Shown: positions 17,502 through 26,615 of the stretch, piece by piece
Layout: each line of letters opens with the position of its first letter
How positions within the stretch are numbered: the stretch's first letter is position 1
Assembly: GCA_050116575.1 (NCBI GenBank)
Contig: JASFOJ010000001.1
Span: 1-64,000, forward strand
DNA length: 64,000 nt
DNA from: JAKEGK01 sp050116575
Lineage (GTDB): Bacteria > Pseudomonadota > Gammaproteobacteria > SZUA-152
Reading direction: 5' to 3'
Made by a program: the position numbers and the translations under genes
Notes under the pieces: generated by a model
Databases searched by the model: none
Told to the model about the DNA's origin: nothing
What the model saw: the letters and a program-made list of their open reading frames with translations, nothing else

Positions 17502-18407
17502 CTAAGCCGATGCGGCACGATTGGCGGATTTGCGAATCAACCACAACGCATCAATAAACTGATCCCGGGCCTCTACCAGGATATCCTCCACATCCGCTGG
17601 CGATACATGGGTTACTTCCCAGATTTGCTCCGGTACATCATTGAGGTAATTCCCCTCATGGGCACCGGCTTCCGCCAGTTCAGTGATCATATTGGCCAGA
17701 TAAACAATCGAGGCTTCGAGAGTATAACCATCGGCATGACTGGGCGTATGATGATTGGCCGTGGCCATTTGGTGGCTATACGGTAGTGACCATGCTTTCA
17801 TTAATTCCGCCCCTACACGGGTATGGTCAAATCCGAGCACTTGTATTTCCGCTTCATGAAGGGGTACATCATGTTCCTGTACAAATTGCTGAACGCGCCG
17901 GTATTGTTCAGGTAATTTATACGCAATCACCAGCCTGCCGATGTCGTGCAACAATCCTGCGACAAATAGCCGCTCATTGTGCAACACACGTCGCTTTTTG
18001 GCGATAATGCGCGAAACGATGCCGCAGTACACCGAGTGGCGCCAAAAGGATTCAATATCAACAAGATCGCTGGGCAATTCCTCAAAAATACTCGCAACGG
18101 TGGATGCAAATACCAGATCGCGTAATTCTTCGTTGCCGACGATAGTAATCGCCCGCGACACTGTCTCGATGCGGGCTGGAAAGCCGTAAAACGCGCTGTT
18201 TACAATCCTCAACAGACGTGCTGTCAGCGCAGCATCATTACTAATGACCTTGCCAATATCAGCGGCGGAGCTGTTGGGATCATCTACCATTTCCCTTACG
18301 CGCACACACACGTCGGGCAAGGATATTAAACCAACCACGCCATTAACAATATCTTCCGGAGAATGTGTTTTACAGTGACCGCGACTGCTACTTGTAGAAA
18401 CCGTCAT
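17502..18407 (-). CDS. HDOD domain protein
   Basis: 301 residues dominated by an HDOD domain: ISLPDVCVRVREMVDDPNSS, VISNDAALTARLLRIVNSAF, then YGFPARIETVSRAI. It also shows HSVYCGIVSRIIAKKRRV, GLLHDIGRLV, FDHTRVGAELMKAWSLP and TANHHTPSHADG, a substantially preserved HD-type core. HDOD proteins act in signalling, stress and chemotaxis-like regulation and usually lack clear hydrolase activity. Whether the metal site here (H-D in LLHDIG) is active cannot be judged. It is a single gene, convergent with the cyclase gene 95 bp away. Confidence 0.88.
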   Translation of the reverse strand: MTVSTSSSRGHCKTHSPEDIVNGVVGLISLPDVCVRVREMVDDPNSSAADIGKVISNDAALTARLLRIVNSAFYGFPARIETVSRAITIVGNEELRDLVFASTVASIFEELPSDLVDIESFWRHSVYCGIVSRIIAKKRRVLHNERLFVAGLLHDIGRLVIAYKLPEQYRRVQQFVQEHDVPLHEAEIQVLGFDHTRVGAELMKAWSLPYSHQMATANHHTPSHADGYTLEASIVYLANMITELAEAGAHEGNYLNDVPEQIWEVTHVSPADVEDILVEARDQFIDALWLIRKSANRAASA

Positions 18408-18916
18408 TTTTTCACAAATACAAATAATTAAGTTGTTTAAGTTTCAATGCTAACTGTTAATACCATTGAAACAAATGAAGACTTCCATGATCCGGCAATA
18501 ACCGGGGCTGCCTATGCCAACGACCCTTCCCCGCAATTGGCCCGTTGCTTGCTTTTATGTAATTAGTATATCGGTCGGTACACCCCGGCATTAAGCCCGT
18601 CACGTTAAAAGTGTGACCCATGCACGCAAAATTTATCGCGAAAATTCATGGGGTTACCGGATTGCTATCGACGGAATAGGGACTTTCTGGATAATTTGAA
18701 CGGTTTTTGCCTGTGCGCCAGGTTAAAGAAACCTTAACCAGTGGCCGAATACCTGACTAACACCGTGCTAAAAACATACGCCAAAAACGAACGGAATTTT
18801 ACAGCAGGTTGTAGATTTTGAGCGGCGTTGAAACGGTAAATGGAACTGGGCTGTCGCCTCATCAAAGTACGATACCCCGCCACCATTGCAGTTTTGTATC
18901 AACCAAGGATTTTATT
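18408..18916. other. 509-bp divergent intergenic region
   Basis: Between the HDOD start (minus) and the TPR protein start (plus), so it must hold both promoters. A clear AAGGA ribosome-binding site (18905-18909) precedes the ATG at 18917. I could not identify convincing promoter hexamers or an ORF. Confidence 0.5.
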
Positions 18917-20182
18917 ATGAGTAACAAACTGATAGTAACAGCCCTTTGTGTCGCAAGCCTCGCCTTCGCCGCAGGCAATGCCCAGGCCACCGTTAAACCG
19001 CCCCAAAACAGTCTGCATTCGATTTCGATGCAGCAGGATCAAAACCTTAATGAAACAAGGGCTATTGCGGAGAAAATCTGGGACCAGCTGACCTCTGAAT
19101 TCATTGATCAATACGAAAACGGCAATTACGCAAGCGCAGCAGCCACGGCGCGCAAGGCCTATGAACTGGCCAATACCACTTTCGGCCCCCGTCATATTAA
19201 TACCGCCGATTCCATGCTCAAGCTTGGAATCGTAGCCGAAACATTGGGCGACCTGGATACCGCCAGAGACGAAATGTTGAGCGCCTTGCGTATTCTTGAA
19301 GTCCAGTTGGGTCCAACCCACGAGGATGTCGCGGTAGTACTGACCAACCTGGCAAACGTTTATTTCGAACAGAACGAACCGAAATTATCCGAGCAATATC
19401 ATTTACGCGCGCTTTCTATCCGCAAACAATCACTCGGCGAATCCGACGCCTCCGTTGCCCAGTCTTTGTATAACCTGGCCGTGCTCTACGATGATTTGAC
19501 GGAAAACGAAAAAGCCATCAATAACTATGAAGAAGCCATCCGTATCTGGAACCAGACGTTGGGCCCGACACATCCCTATGTAGCCAATGCCCTGAATAAC
19601 CTGGCCAATGTCTATATGGCGGAAGGCAAGCTCGATACTGCCGAAAAACTCCATAAACATTCACTGGCCATCCGCAAACTGATCTACGGCAATGTCCACG
19701 CGGAAGTGGCCCGTTCGCTGATTAACCTTGGCGCCCTCTACGTTAAAGAAGACGCCTACGAAAAAGCCAAACCGGTCTACAAGGAAGCTGTGGCAGTGGC
19801 AGAAAAGCTGTTTGGCCCGTCCCATCCCCAGGTGGCTATGTTGCTGTACAGCCTGGCCAACATTTACCACATCCAGGGACGCATGGACCGTAACGAGGAA
19901 AAGGAATTAATGGTTCAGAAAGTGAGCTATTCACAGGCCGGAGACAACAGCAACGCCAATGCCGTCAAATCCCAAATCAAGAATTTGCACCGCTCGTCAC
20001 AGGCTTATTTCTCCAAGGCACTGCCGCTGTATGAGCGGGCCCTGAAAATCCTGGACAACACACTGGGAAGTGGTCACCCGGCAATGACGGCCATGCTGAC
20101 GGAACTTGCGCTATTGTACAAAAGCGTCGGCGAATTAAACAAAGCCCAGCAAATGCAGGCGCGTCTTAACCAGATTCAATAA
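18917..20182 (+). CDS. Secreted kinesin-light-chain-like TPR protein
   Basis: 421 residues from ATG 18917, chosen for its AAGGA box and because it begins a clean signal peptide (SNKLIVTALCVASLAFAAG, cleavage near AQA-TV). The mature part is a series of 42-residue TPR units of the kinesin-light-chain type, each with the pattern AxxYxxAL.I..LG..HP.VA..L.NLA.LY. At least six units are visible between about residues 60 and 415. The protein should be periplasmic. TPRs bind other proteins; the partner is unknown. A strong terminator follows, making it monocistronic. Confidence 0.85.
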   Translation: MSNKLIVTALCVASLAFAAGNAQATVKPPQNSLHSISMQQDQNLNETRAIAEKIWDQLTSEFIDQYENGNYASAAATARKAYELANTTFGPRHINTADSMLKLGIVAETLGDLDTARDEMLSALRILEVQLGPTHEDVAVVLTNLANVYFEQNEPKLSEQYHLRALSIRKQSLGESDASVAQSLYNLAVLYDDLTENEKAINNYEEAIRIWNQTLGPTHPYVANALNNLANVYMAEGKLDTAEKLHKHSLAIRKLIYGNVHAEVARSLINLGALYVKEDAYEKAKPVYKEAVAVAEKLFGPSHPQVAMLLYSLANIYHIQGRMDRNEEKELMVQKVSYSQAGDNSNANAVKSQIKNLHRSSQAYFSKALPLYERALKILDNTLGSGHPAMTAMLTELALLYKSVGELNKAQQMQARLNQIQ

Positions 20183-20209
20183 AGCACTTCCCCTCGTAAC
20201 ACGTATTGC

Positions 20210-20237
20210 AGGCAGGATTATTATCCTGCCTTTTTTT
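20210..20237 (+). terminator. Intrinsic terminator after the TPR gene
   Basis: GGCAGGAT-TATT-ATCCTGCC is a perfect 8-bp stem (nine with the outer A-T pair) followed by seven T. It lies 28 bp after the TPR stop and 41 bp before the convergent metZ stop. Confidence 0.9.
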
Positions 20238-20278
20238 ATCGGATAATTTTTCGATAATACCTGCTCGCACCGCTGTGA

Positions 20279-21475
20279 TTAAATTTTTGCGAGTCCCCGA
20301 TCGATATCCGCCTTGATGTCATCAAGCGTTTCCAGGCCCACGGCGATACGCAACAGGTTATCCCCGATCCCGGCTTCGGCTCTGGCTTGCGGTGTTAACC
20401 GACCATGGGTAGTGGTCGCAGGATGCGTAATGGTGGTTTTGGTGTCACCCAAATTCGCCGTGATAGACAACAACCGCGTATTATCGACGACCTGCCACGC
20501 TTGCTTTTGTCCGCCCTTTACCTCAAACGATAAAACGCCCCCGAAATCCGTCTGTTGCTGTTTGGCCAGCCCGTGCTGCGGATGGATTTCCAGTCCCGGA
20601 TGATGAACGGTTTGCACCTTGGGATGAGCTGCCAGCCATTGTGCCAGTGCCAGGGCATTGGCGCTGTGCGCCTGCATACGAATGCGCAGGGTTTCCAGCC
20701 CTTTTAAAAACACCCAGGCATTGAACGGACTCATGCTGGGGCCGCAGGTGCGAACAACCCCAAACACATCTTTACCCACTTTTTCGGTGTCGCCCACAAC
20801 AGCGCCGCCTATACAACGCCCCTGCCCGTCCAAATATTTGGTGGCGGAATGTATAACCAGGTCCGCCCCCAGCAGCAACGGTTGTTGTAATGCTGGCGTG
20901 CAAAAGCAATTATCCACCACCAGCAGGCAATGATTGTCGTGAGCCAGCGTCGCCAACGCCTTGATGTCGGCCAATACCGTCAGCGGGTTGGATGGCGTTT
21001 CAAGGAACAATAACCGGGTGTTGGATTGAATGGCATCCTGCCATTGGTTCAGGTCGGCGAGATCCACAAACGTGGTGTCCACGCCGAACTTGGCAAGATA
21101 ATTATTAAACATCATCACCGTGGTACCAAATACAGAGCGCGATGAAACGATATGATCACCGGCTTTTAACAGCCCCAGGCAGGTTGCCAGGATGGCGCTC
21201 ATCCCCGAGGCTGTGCCCACACAACTTTCACCGCCTTCCATCGCCGCCAGCCGTTGTTCAAATACCCGCACGGTGGGATTGGTGAAACGGGAATAAATGT
21301 TACCGGGTTCATCGCCGGCAAACCGTGCCGCGGCCTGGGCGGCGCTTTCGAACACATAACTTGAAGTGGCAAAGATGGGTTCGCTGTTCTCGCCTTCATT
21401 AGTGCGTTGCTGTCCCGCCCTCACAGCCAGCGTTTCCAGCCCATATTGCTCATTTTCGCGATGGTTATCAGACAT
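20279..21475 (-). CDS. metZ: O-succinylhomoserine sulfhydrylase
   Basis: 398 residues from ATG 21475, preceded by AAAGGG at good spacing; a start six codons upstream is less likely. It is a PLP-dependent Cys/Met-metabolism enzyme: YSRFTNPTVRVFEQRLAAME, GTASGMSAI, VVDNCFCTP and the PLP lysine in HSATKYLDGQGR. The family member next to purF in Pseudomonas-like genomes is MetZ, which uses sulfide to convert O-succinylhomoserine directly to homocysteine. Specificity for the succinyl rather than acetyl ester is inferred from this context. A structured leader ending in an intrinsic terminator lies immediately upstream, suggesting regulation by attenuation. Confidence 0.9.
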   Translation of the reverse strand: MSDNHRENEQYGLETLAVRAGQQRTNEGENSEPIFATSSYVFESAAQAAARFAGDEPGNIYSRFTNPTVRVFEQRLAAMEGGESCVGTASGMSAILATCLGLLKAGDHIVSSRSVFGTTVMMFNNYLAKFGVDTTFVDLADLNQWQDAIQSNTRLLFLETPSNPLTVLADIKALATLAHDNHCLLVVDNCFCTPALQQPLLLGADLVIHSATKYLDGQGRCIGGAVVGDTEKVGKDVFGVVRTCGPSMSPFNAWVFLKGLETLRIRMQAHSANALALAQWLAAHPKVQTVHHPGLEIHPQHGLAKQQQTDFGGVLSFEVKGGQKQAWQVVDNTRLLSITANLGDTKTTITHPATTTHGRLTPQARAEAGIGDNLLRIAVGLETLDDIKADIDRGLAKI

Positions 21476-21513
21476 GACTTTTCCCTTTATCAAACTACGT
21501 AACAGGCGGGCAC

Positions 21514-21572
21514 AAAAAAACCCGCTTTATAGACTCTTGTCACCGGATCGGTAACCAAGCTAAAGCAGGTTT
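21514..21572 (-). terminator. Intrinsic terminator in the metZ leader (attenuator candidate)
   Basis: On the minus strand AAACCTGCTTTAG pairs with CTATAAAGCGGGTTT around an inner hairpin (CTTGGTTACCG-ATC-CGGTGACAAG), followed by seven T (21514-21520). The U-tract ends 38 nt before the metZ ATG, leaving little room for a promoter after it. GATCCGGCAAC at the predicted 5' end of the leader can pair imperfectly with GTTACCGATC of the inner hairpin, a possible alternative fold. Confidence 0.65.
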
Positions 21573-21602
21573 GCGGTGTTGACGTGCTAACAGTTGCCGG
21601 AT

Positions 21603-21631
21603 CTAATAAAAGTGACAGCAGTCAATGTCAA
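21603..21631 (-). promoter_or_regulatory. Predicted metZ promoter
   Basis: On the minus strand TTGACA (21626-21631), a 17-bp spacer and TATTAG (21603-21608). The transcript would start near 21596 and give a leader of about 120 nt that contains the terminator structure. Confidence 0.55.
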
Positions 21632-21833
21632 TTGTTGCGGTACAAACTGTAAACCGTCAACTTCCAACTTACTAGGTTCAGTTCGCTTTTTCGCTTTAGC
21701 CGTATTTTTGCTGTTGACGCCCGCAAGCTGAATATTCAAATCGGCGCCGATAAACCAAGGGTAAAGACTTACCGGTTCCTTGTCAACAAGGTTCGGTTGT
21801 TGCGTAACGAAAGTCGCTTTTTCAGGTAAGTTT

Positions 21834-21870
21834 TTACGCGGTCTTTTGTTACGCGGTTTTTGTTACGCGG
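21834..21870. repeat. Three copies of TTACGCGG at the end of purF
   Basis: TTACGCGG occurs at 21834, 21849 and 21863 within near-identical 13-15 bp units. On the purF strand each reads CCGCGTAA, so the last codons and the TAA stop are repeated in tandem downstream. It is probably a replication-slippage product. Confidence 0.7.
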
Positions 21871-23374
21871 AATTGTGCAGTTCGATAACGGCGTTGTCCG
21901 CGGCCCGGCGTTTTTCCTGCTGGGAATCGTTACGCAACTTGTCAATGTCATCAAGGTAACTTTGGGTTACATCGCCGGTGACGTAACGTCCGTCGAATAC
22001 CGAGGTATCAAAATCCTTAACGGCGGGATTGCCCTTGCGGGCAGCCCGGATCAGGTCTTTCAGATCCTGGTATACCAGCCAGTCGGCCCCAATCACCTTG
22101 GCAATTTCGTGCTCATCACGATCGTGTCCCACCAGTTCCGTGGCGGACGGCATATCGATACCATAAACATTGGGATAACGCACCGGCGGTGCTGCCGAGG
22201 CAAAATAAACTTTGCGGGCACCGGCTTCGCGCGCCATTTGAATAATTTGTTTCGAGGTGGTACCCCGCACGATGGAATCGTCCACCAGCAGAACGTTTTT
22301 ATTCTTAAATTCCAGATCGATGGCGTTGAGTTTTTGCCGCACGGATTTTTTGCGTTGCTTCTGACCCGGCATGATAAATGTGCGGCCAATGTAACGGTTT
22401 TTCACGAATCCTTCGCGGTAGACCACACCCAGTTTGTTGGCCAACGGTAACGCCGACGTGCGGCTGGTATCCGGGATGGGAATAACCACGTCGATGTCAT
22501 GATCGGGAAATACCCGCAGAATTTTGTCCGCCAGGTATTCGCCCATGCGCAAGCGGGCCTTGTAAACCGAAATCTTGTCGATAATGGAGTCGGGACGGGC
22601 GAAATACACGTGCTCGAAGATACACGGTGTCAACGAGTGCTGTTCGGCACACTGCTCGGCATACAGTTTGCCCTCAATGTCGATACACACGGCTTCGCCG
22701 GGTTCCACGTCCCGGATAATATCAAATCCAAGGGAATGGACCGCGACACTTTCCGATGCCATAACGTACTCTTCACCGTTTTCCGTGCTGCGCTTACCGA
22801 ATACGATGGGACGAATACCCTGGGGATCACGAAAGCCCACAATACCAAAGCCGGTAATCATCGCCACTACGGCATAGGCGCCCTTGCAACGCTTGTGGAC
22901 TTCACGGATGGCGGCGAATATGTCATCGGCATCGATGGTCAGTTTGTTGGATTGTTGCAGTTCGTGTGCAAACACGTTAAGCAGAATTTCCGAGTCAGAG
23001 TCGGTATTGATATGACGCCGGTCGGCGCGAAACAAATCGTTTTTCAGCTGGGTGGCATTGGTGAGGTTGCCGTTGTGCGCCAGGGTAATACCGAAAGGTG
23101 AATTAACATAAAACGGCTGCGCTTCCGCCGACGAAGAACAACCAGCAGTGGGATAACGCACGTGGCCAATACCCATAGTGCCTTTAAGGCGCAGCATGTG
23201 AGTGGTGCGAAACACGTCGCGTACCAGGCCGTTGTGTTTGCGCAGATATAACCGGCCATCATCGCAGGTTACGATTCCCGCTGCGTCCTGCCCCCGGTGC
23301 TGCAGCACGGTTAACCCGTCGTAAAGCATCTGGTTAACACCGCTTTTTGCAACAATACCAATAATACCGCACAT
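21863..23374 (-). CDS. purF: Amidophosphoribosyltransferase
   Basis: 503 residues, full length. The catalytic N-terminal cysteine is directly after the initiator (MCGIIGIVAKSG), with the glutaminase signature LQHRGQDAAGI, RYPTAG and AHNGNLTN. The phosphoribosyltransferase half has VVIPIPDTSRTSALPLA and the PRPP motif VLLVDDSIVRGTTS. It catalyses the first committed step of purine synthesis, PRPP + glutamine to phosphoribosylamine. It follows cvpA by 121 bp, the conserved cvpA-purF pairing. Confidence 0.97.
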   Translation of the reverse strand: MCGIIGIVAKSGVNQMLYDGLTVLQHRGQDAAGIVTCDDGRLYLRKHNGLVRDVFRTTHMLRLKGTMGIGHVRYPTAGCSSSAEAQPFYVNSPFGITLAHNGNLTNATQLKNDLFRADRRHINTDSDSEILLNVFAHELQQSNKLTIDADDIFAAIREVHKRCKGAYAVVAMITGFGIVGFRDPQGIRPIVFGKRSTENGEEYVMASESVAVHSLGFDIIRDVEPGEAVCIDIEGKLYAEQCAEQHSLTPCIFEHVYFARPDSIIDKISVYKARLRMGEYLADKILRVFPDHDIDVVIPIPDTSRTSALPLANKLGVVYREGFVKNRYIGRTFIMPGQKQRKKSVRQKLNAIDLEFKNKNVLLVDDSIVRGTTSKQIIQMAREAGARKVYFASAAPPVRYPNVYGIDMPSATELVGHDRDEHEIAKVIGADWLVYQDLKDLIRAARKGNPAVKDFDTSVFDGRYVTGDVTQSYLDDIDKLRNDSQQEKRRAADNAVIELHNSA

Positions 23375-23495
23375 ATCCGGTTCCTCTGCTAAGGTCCTGA
23401 ATTTAAATTTAAGGACTGACTATCGTAAGTGTATTCAATAGACGGGAGTACTGATACAACTTTTTAGACAACGTTTGATAATGATTTTTTATAGT

Positions 23496-23987
23496 TCAAT
23501 TATATAAAAACGCATTGCTGATTTCCGGGGCGACATTGTTTTGCAGCCACAGGGCAAAGTGTTGAAAATGGCCGATCATCATGGATTCGCCCCACCAGGG
23601 ATCCTGCGGCAAAGAGGTCAATCCTGCCAGTAACACCAGCATGGAAACCACGACTGTCCCCCGGGCAACCCCAAATACCACGCCCACGGCGCGATCGGTA
23701 CCGGTTAATCCGGTGCGCTTGACCAGGTGCCCCGCCAGGTGGTTGATAAGTGCAGCCAGCATCAGGGTAAGTACAAAAAGTATCGTGAAAGCGGTAATAA
23801 TTCGCAGTGACGGGATGGTGATGCTCGACAGGAACAACTCGGCCAACGGATTGGCATAGCGCAGGGCCAGCCAGAATGCCGCAACCCAGCCGATTAACGA
23901 CAACGCCTCGCGGACAAAGCCCCGCATGACGCTGAAAAATGCGGATAACACAATAATGCCAGGAATGACGTAATCAACCCAGACCAT
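23496..23987 (-). CDS. cvpA: CvpA family inner-membrane protein
   Basis: 163 residues with four predicted membrane segments: VDYVIPGIIVLSAFFSVM, EALSLIGWVAAFWLALRY, IITAFTILFVLTLMLAALI and GTVVVSMLVLLAGL. The family signature RGFVREALSLIGW is present. CvpA was named for colicin V production and is linked to envelope stability and bile or antibiotic tolerance; its molecular role is not settled. It sits directly upstream of purF, as is usual in gammaproteobacteria. Confidence 0.92.
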   Translation of the reverse strand: MVWVDYVIPGIIVLSAFFSVMRGFVREALSLIGWVAAFWLALRYANPLAELFLSSITIPSLRIITAFTILFVLTLMLAALINHLAGHLVKRTGLTGTDRAVGVVFGVARGTVVVSMLVLLAGLTSLPQDPWWGESMMIGHFQHFALWLQNNVAPEISNAFLYN

Positions 23988-24285
23988 AACTACGCTTGCC
24001 TCTCAATCGCTGCACCGATGTATTAACACCCGTCTACAACCGTAAATAGCCGGTTAAAACACTCTCACAATAACAACGAGTTGTGTCTGATTGCTGGTAA
24101 CTGGTCCCACTGGTTACGCCGTGGGAAATATACATATTATAGCTTAAAAATCAAAGACTACAGGTTTTTTGTTAAGGTATCACTTGATTGCTTGCCGGCG
24201 GCGCTGTCCCCGTTCGTCATTCCCACCAAACCGACCGATATACCGCTAAGCTGGGCCAATTTTACCATTTTTGCCCCTCAATCCG
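23988..24285. other. 298-bp gap between dedD and cvpA with a possible -10 element
   Basis: On the minus strand TATAAT lies at 24136-24141, about 150 bp before the cvpA start. No good -35 is spaced from it. This suggests cvpA-purF has a promoter separate from the folC-dedD transcript. Confidence 0.35.
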
Positions 24286-25164
24286 CTATTTGGGAAACGA
24301 CATAACCAGGCCGTTAAGCTGTGTTTCTTTTTTTAATCGGCTTTTCAGTTGTTCGGCCAGTTCCCGGGTCTGCTCCGGCCCCACCCTGACCCGATAGCTG
24401 GTTTTACCGTCGTGCTTGTATCGTTCAACAAAACTGGCGTGACCGTTGCTGCGCAATTTATCCCGCAATATAAGGGCGTTTTTTTCCACCGAGAAGCTGC
24501 CCAGTTGCACAACCCAGCCGGATACCACCGGTTTGGTTGTAGCTTTTGTGGTTTCTTCAACAGGTACAGGTTTCTTGGTTGTGGTGGCCGGCTTGCTGGA
24601 CGCGGTTTTCTCCGGTTGTTGCGCTTTTGTTGTGGTAGTGGTCTTTGCGGTGACGGCCTTAGTGGATTGATCTTTGGTATCTCCGGCCTTGGCATCTCCG
24701 GCCTTGGTACCGCTGGCCTTGGCACCACTGACAGGCGGCGACGACTTTTCGGCACTTGCGCTGGTTTGGGTTTGTTGAGGCGTGGACGATGCGGTGGCGA
24801 TATCGGCGTTGGCGCCCTTATCGGAGGTATCCGTGCCGCCGGTTTGCTTGCGCTGGTCATCGTCTTGCTGCTCACCCGCAGCCGCCCCTTGATCCACCGA
24901 CTGGGTGCTGGCCATTGTGGCCTGCTCTTCAGCTTGCCCTTCGTCATCGTGTACCGGGGCCATTGCGGGACCCTGGTCGTCTTGTTCTTCCAGCGGCAAC
25001 ACCGCAGGCGCTTTGATTTCGTAAGTGGGTTTGGGCGGCACGTTAGAGGCAGACTCACCGGTGGTGACGTTACCACGGCCGGTGAGCAACATGGGAATAA
25101 AAATAATACCCAATGAAATTAATACAATGGCGCCAATCAGGCGCTGTTTCATGAAACTCGCCAC
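24286..25164 (-). CDS. dedD: SPOR domain protein (DedD-like)
   Basis: 292 residues. There is a short cytoplasmic start (MASFMKQRLIG), one membrane helix (AIVLISLGIIFIPMLL), then a long disordered periplasmic linker rich in K, T, A, Q and P that includes near-repeats KASGTKAGDAKAGDTKDQ. The C-terminal SPOR domain runs from about 215 to 292 (GWVVQLGSFSVEKNALILRD, then VRVGPEQTRELAEQLKSRL). SPOR domains bind denuded septal glycan, so the protein should localise to the division site. It lies between folC and cvpA as in E. coli and Pseudomonas. Confidence 0.9.
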   Translation of the reverse strand: MASFMKQRLIGAIVLISLGIIFIPMLLTGRGNVTTGESASNVPPKPTYEIKAPAVLPLEEQDDQGPAMAPVHDDEGQAEEQATMASTQSVDQGAAAGEQQDDDQRKQTGGTDTSDKGANADIATASSTPQQTQTSASAEKSSPPVSGAKASGTKAGDAKAGDTKDQSTKAVTAKTTTTTKAQQPEKTASSKPATTTKKPVPVEETTKATTKPVVSGWVVQLGSFSVEKNALILRDKLRSNGHASFVERYKHDGKTSYRVRVGPEQTRELAEQLKSRLKKETQLNGLVMSFPK

Positions 25165-25347
25165 AACTATCCTTTACCAGATATCACGATCAACTCATTC
25201 AACCCGATCAACTGGCTGGTGATGAAAACTTCCGCATTATACGCCGGGTGGCTAGTTATTTTATAGTGCTTGCTATCCTGCTGCGTGAGCTATGGTTATA
25301 TCCGTACCGTACAGAGTACTGCGGTTGATCGTTTTGCGAATCCTGGG

Positions 25348-26598
25348 TTAAAGAACCTCGGACACCACATAGAAAGAACCGAATACGACTACCCGGTCCC
25401 CCGGCACGCAGGCCTCAGTTGCTGCATTTTTAGCCAACTCAACACTGTCGTAGCACGCCGCGGGAACGGTCGCATCCAATCGGCGCAGTTGTTCAAGAAT
25501 ATCGCCAACCGCCATCGCCCGTTCCACGTCGAGCTGCGCAATATACCACGCATCCACTACACCGGCCATGGTCCGCAGGATGCCGGTAACATCTTTATCC
25601 TTGAGAACTGCGAATACGGCCCGGGTTTTACCCTGGCAAGGTTGGCGGGTTAACGCCAATGCCAGCGCCTGGGCACTTTGCGGATTGTGTGCCACATCCA
25701 CGAACAGGGTTACCTCACCGGGGATCAGTTGTAACCGGCCGGGCAAAGTCACCGACTGCAAACCCGAGTGGATGCCGGCGTCACTGACCGGTAATTGTTC
25801 CGCCAGTAAATCCACGGTCATTAATACCGAAGCGGCATTTAATATTTGAATGTCACCTGGTAATGCCGGCATGGGCAATCCCGATCGCCGGTGATTACCG
25901 CTTTGCCAATCCCAACGACCAGTATGCGGTTGAAAATGAAAATCCCGGTTAATGAGAAATAGCGGTGCTTGAAGACTGGCAAGGTGATCCATCAGCCTGG
26001 CCGGCGGGTCGGGGTCACCGCACACCACGGGGTGATGCGCCCGCGCAATGCCGGCTTTTTCCAGGGCAACAGCCTCGCGACTGTTACCGAGCCACGCCTC
26101 ATGATCCAGGCCGATACTGCTGATTAGCGCCACGTCGGCGTCCATAATATTAACCGCATCCAGCCTGCCGCCCAGCCCCACTTCCAGAATAACCACATCA
26201 ACCTGCGCCTGATAAAACAGCCCGATAGCCGCCAGGGTACCGAATTCAAAATAGGTGAGTGAAACGTCCTGGCGGCTTTGGTCCACGCGCTCGAACATAT
26301 CACACAAGGCGTTGTCGCTAACCGGCTGGCCGTTAACAACGACGCGCTCGTTATAGCGCTTGATATGAGGTGAGGTATAGGCGCCTACGTTGTAACCGGC
26401 GGCCCGGTAAATGGCATCCAGCATGGCAACGCAGGATCCTTTGCCGTTAGTGCCGGCAACACTGATAATTTTAAAAGGTGGTTCGCCCAATTGCAGGCGT
26501 TGAAAAACCTCGCGAACGCGGTCCAGGCCCAGATCGATTTCCCGGGGATGCAATGACTCCTGCCAACGCAGCCATTGTTCTAAGGTAGTAAAGCGCAT
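25348..26598 (-). CDS. folC: Folylpolyglutamate synthase / dihydrofolate synthase
   Basis: 416 residues. Mur-ligase fold: ATP loop SVAGTNGKGSCVAMLDAIY, YTSPHIKRYNERV, TYFEFGTLAAIGLF, VILEVGLGGRLDAVN and DVAHNPQSAQAL. It adds glutamate to dihydropteroate and extends polyglutamate tails on folates. It starts 17 bp after the accD stop, so the two are co-transcribed, the conserved accD-folC-dedD order. Confidence 0.96.
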   Translation of the reverse strand: MRFTTLEQWLRWQESLHPREIDLGLDRVREVFQRLQLGEPPFKIISVAGTNGKGSCVAMLDAIYRAAGYNVGAYTSPHIKRYNERVVVNGQPVSDNALCDMFERVDQSRQDVSLTYFEFGTLAAIGLFYQAQVDVVILEVGLGGRLDAVNIMDADVALISSIGLDHEAWLGNSREAVALEKAGIARAHHPVVCGDPDPPARLMDHLASLQAPLFLINRDFHFQPHTGRWDWQSGNHRRSGLPMPALPGDIQILNAASVLMTVDLLAEQLPVSDAGIHSGLQSVTLPGRLQLIPGEVTLFVDVAHNPQSAQALALALTRQPCQGKTRAVFAVLKDKDVTGILRTMAGVVDAWYIAQLDVERAMAVGDILEQLRRLDATVPAACYDSVELAKNAATEACVPGDRVVVFGSFYVVSEVL

Positions 26599-26615
26599 AA
26601 CCGCGCGTATGAATA

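Noticed and set aside
18840..18870. GGAACT followed by TCAAA ahead of the TPR gene resembles an RpoE promoter.
   Set aside because: The spacing is too short for RpoE, and the -10 match alone is common.
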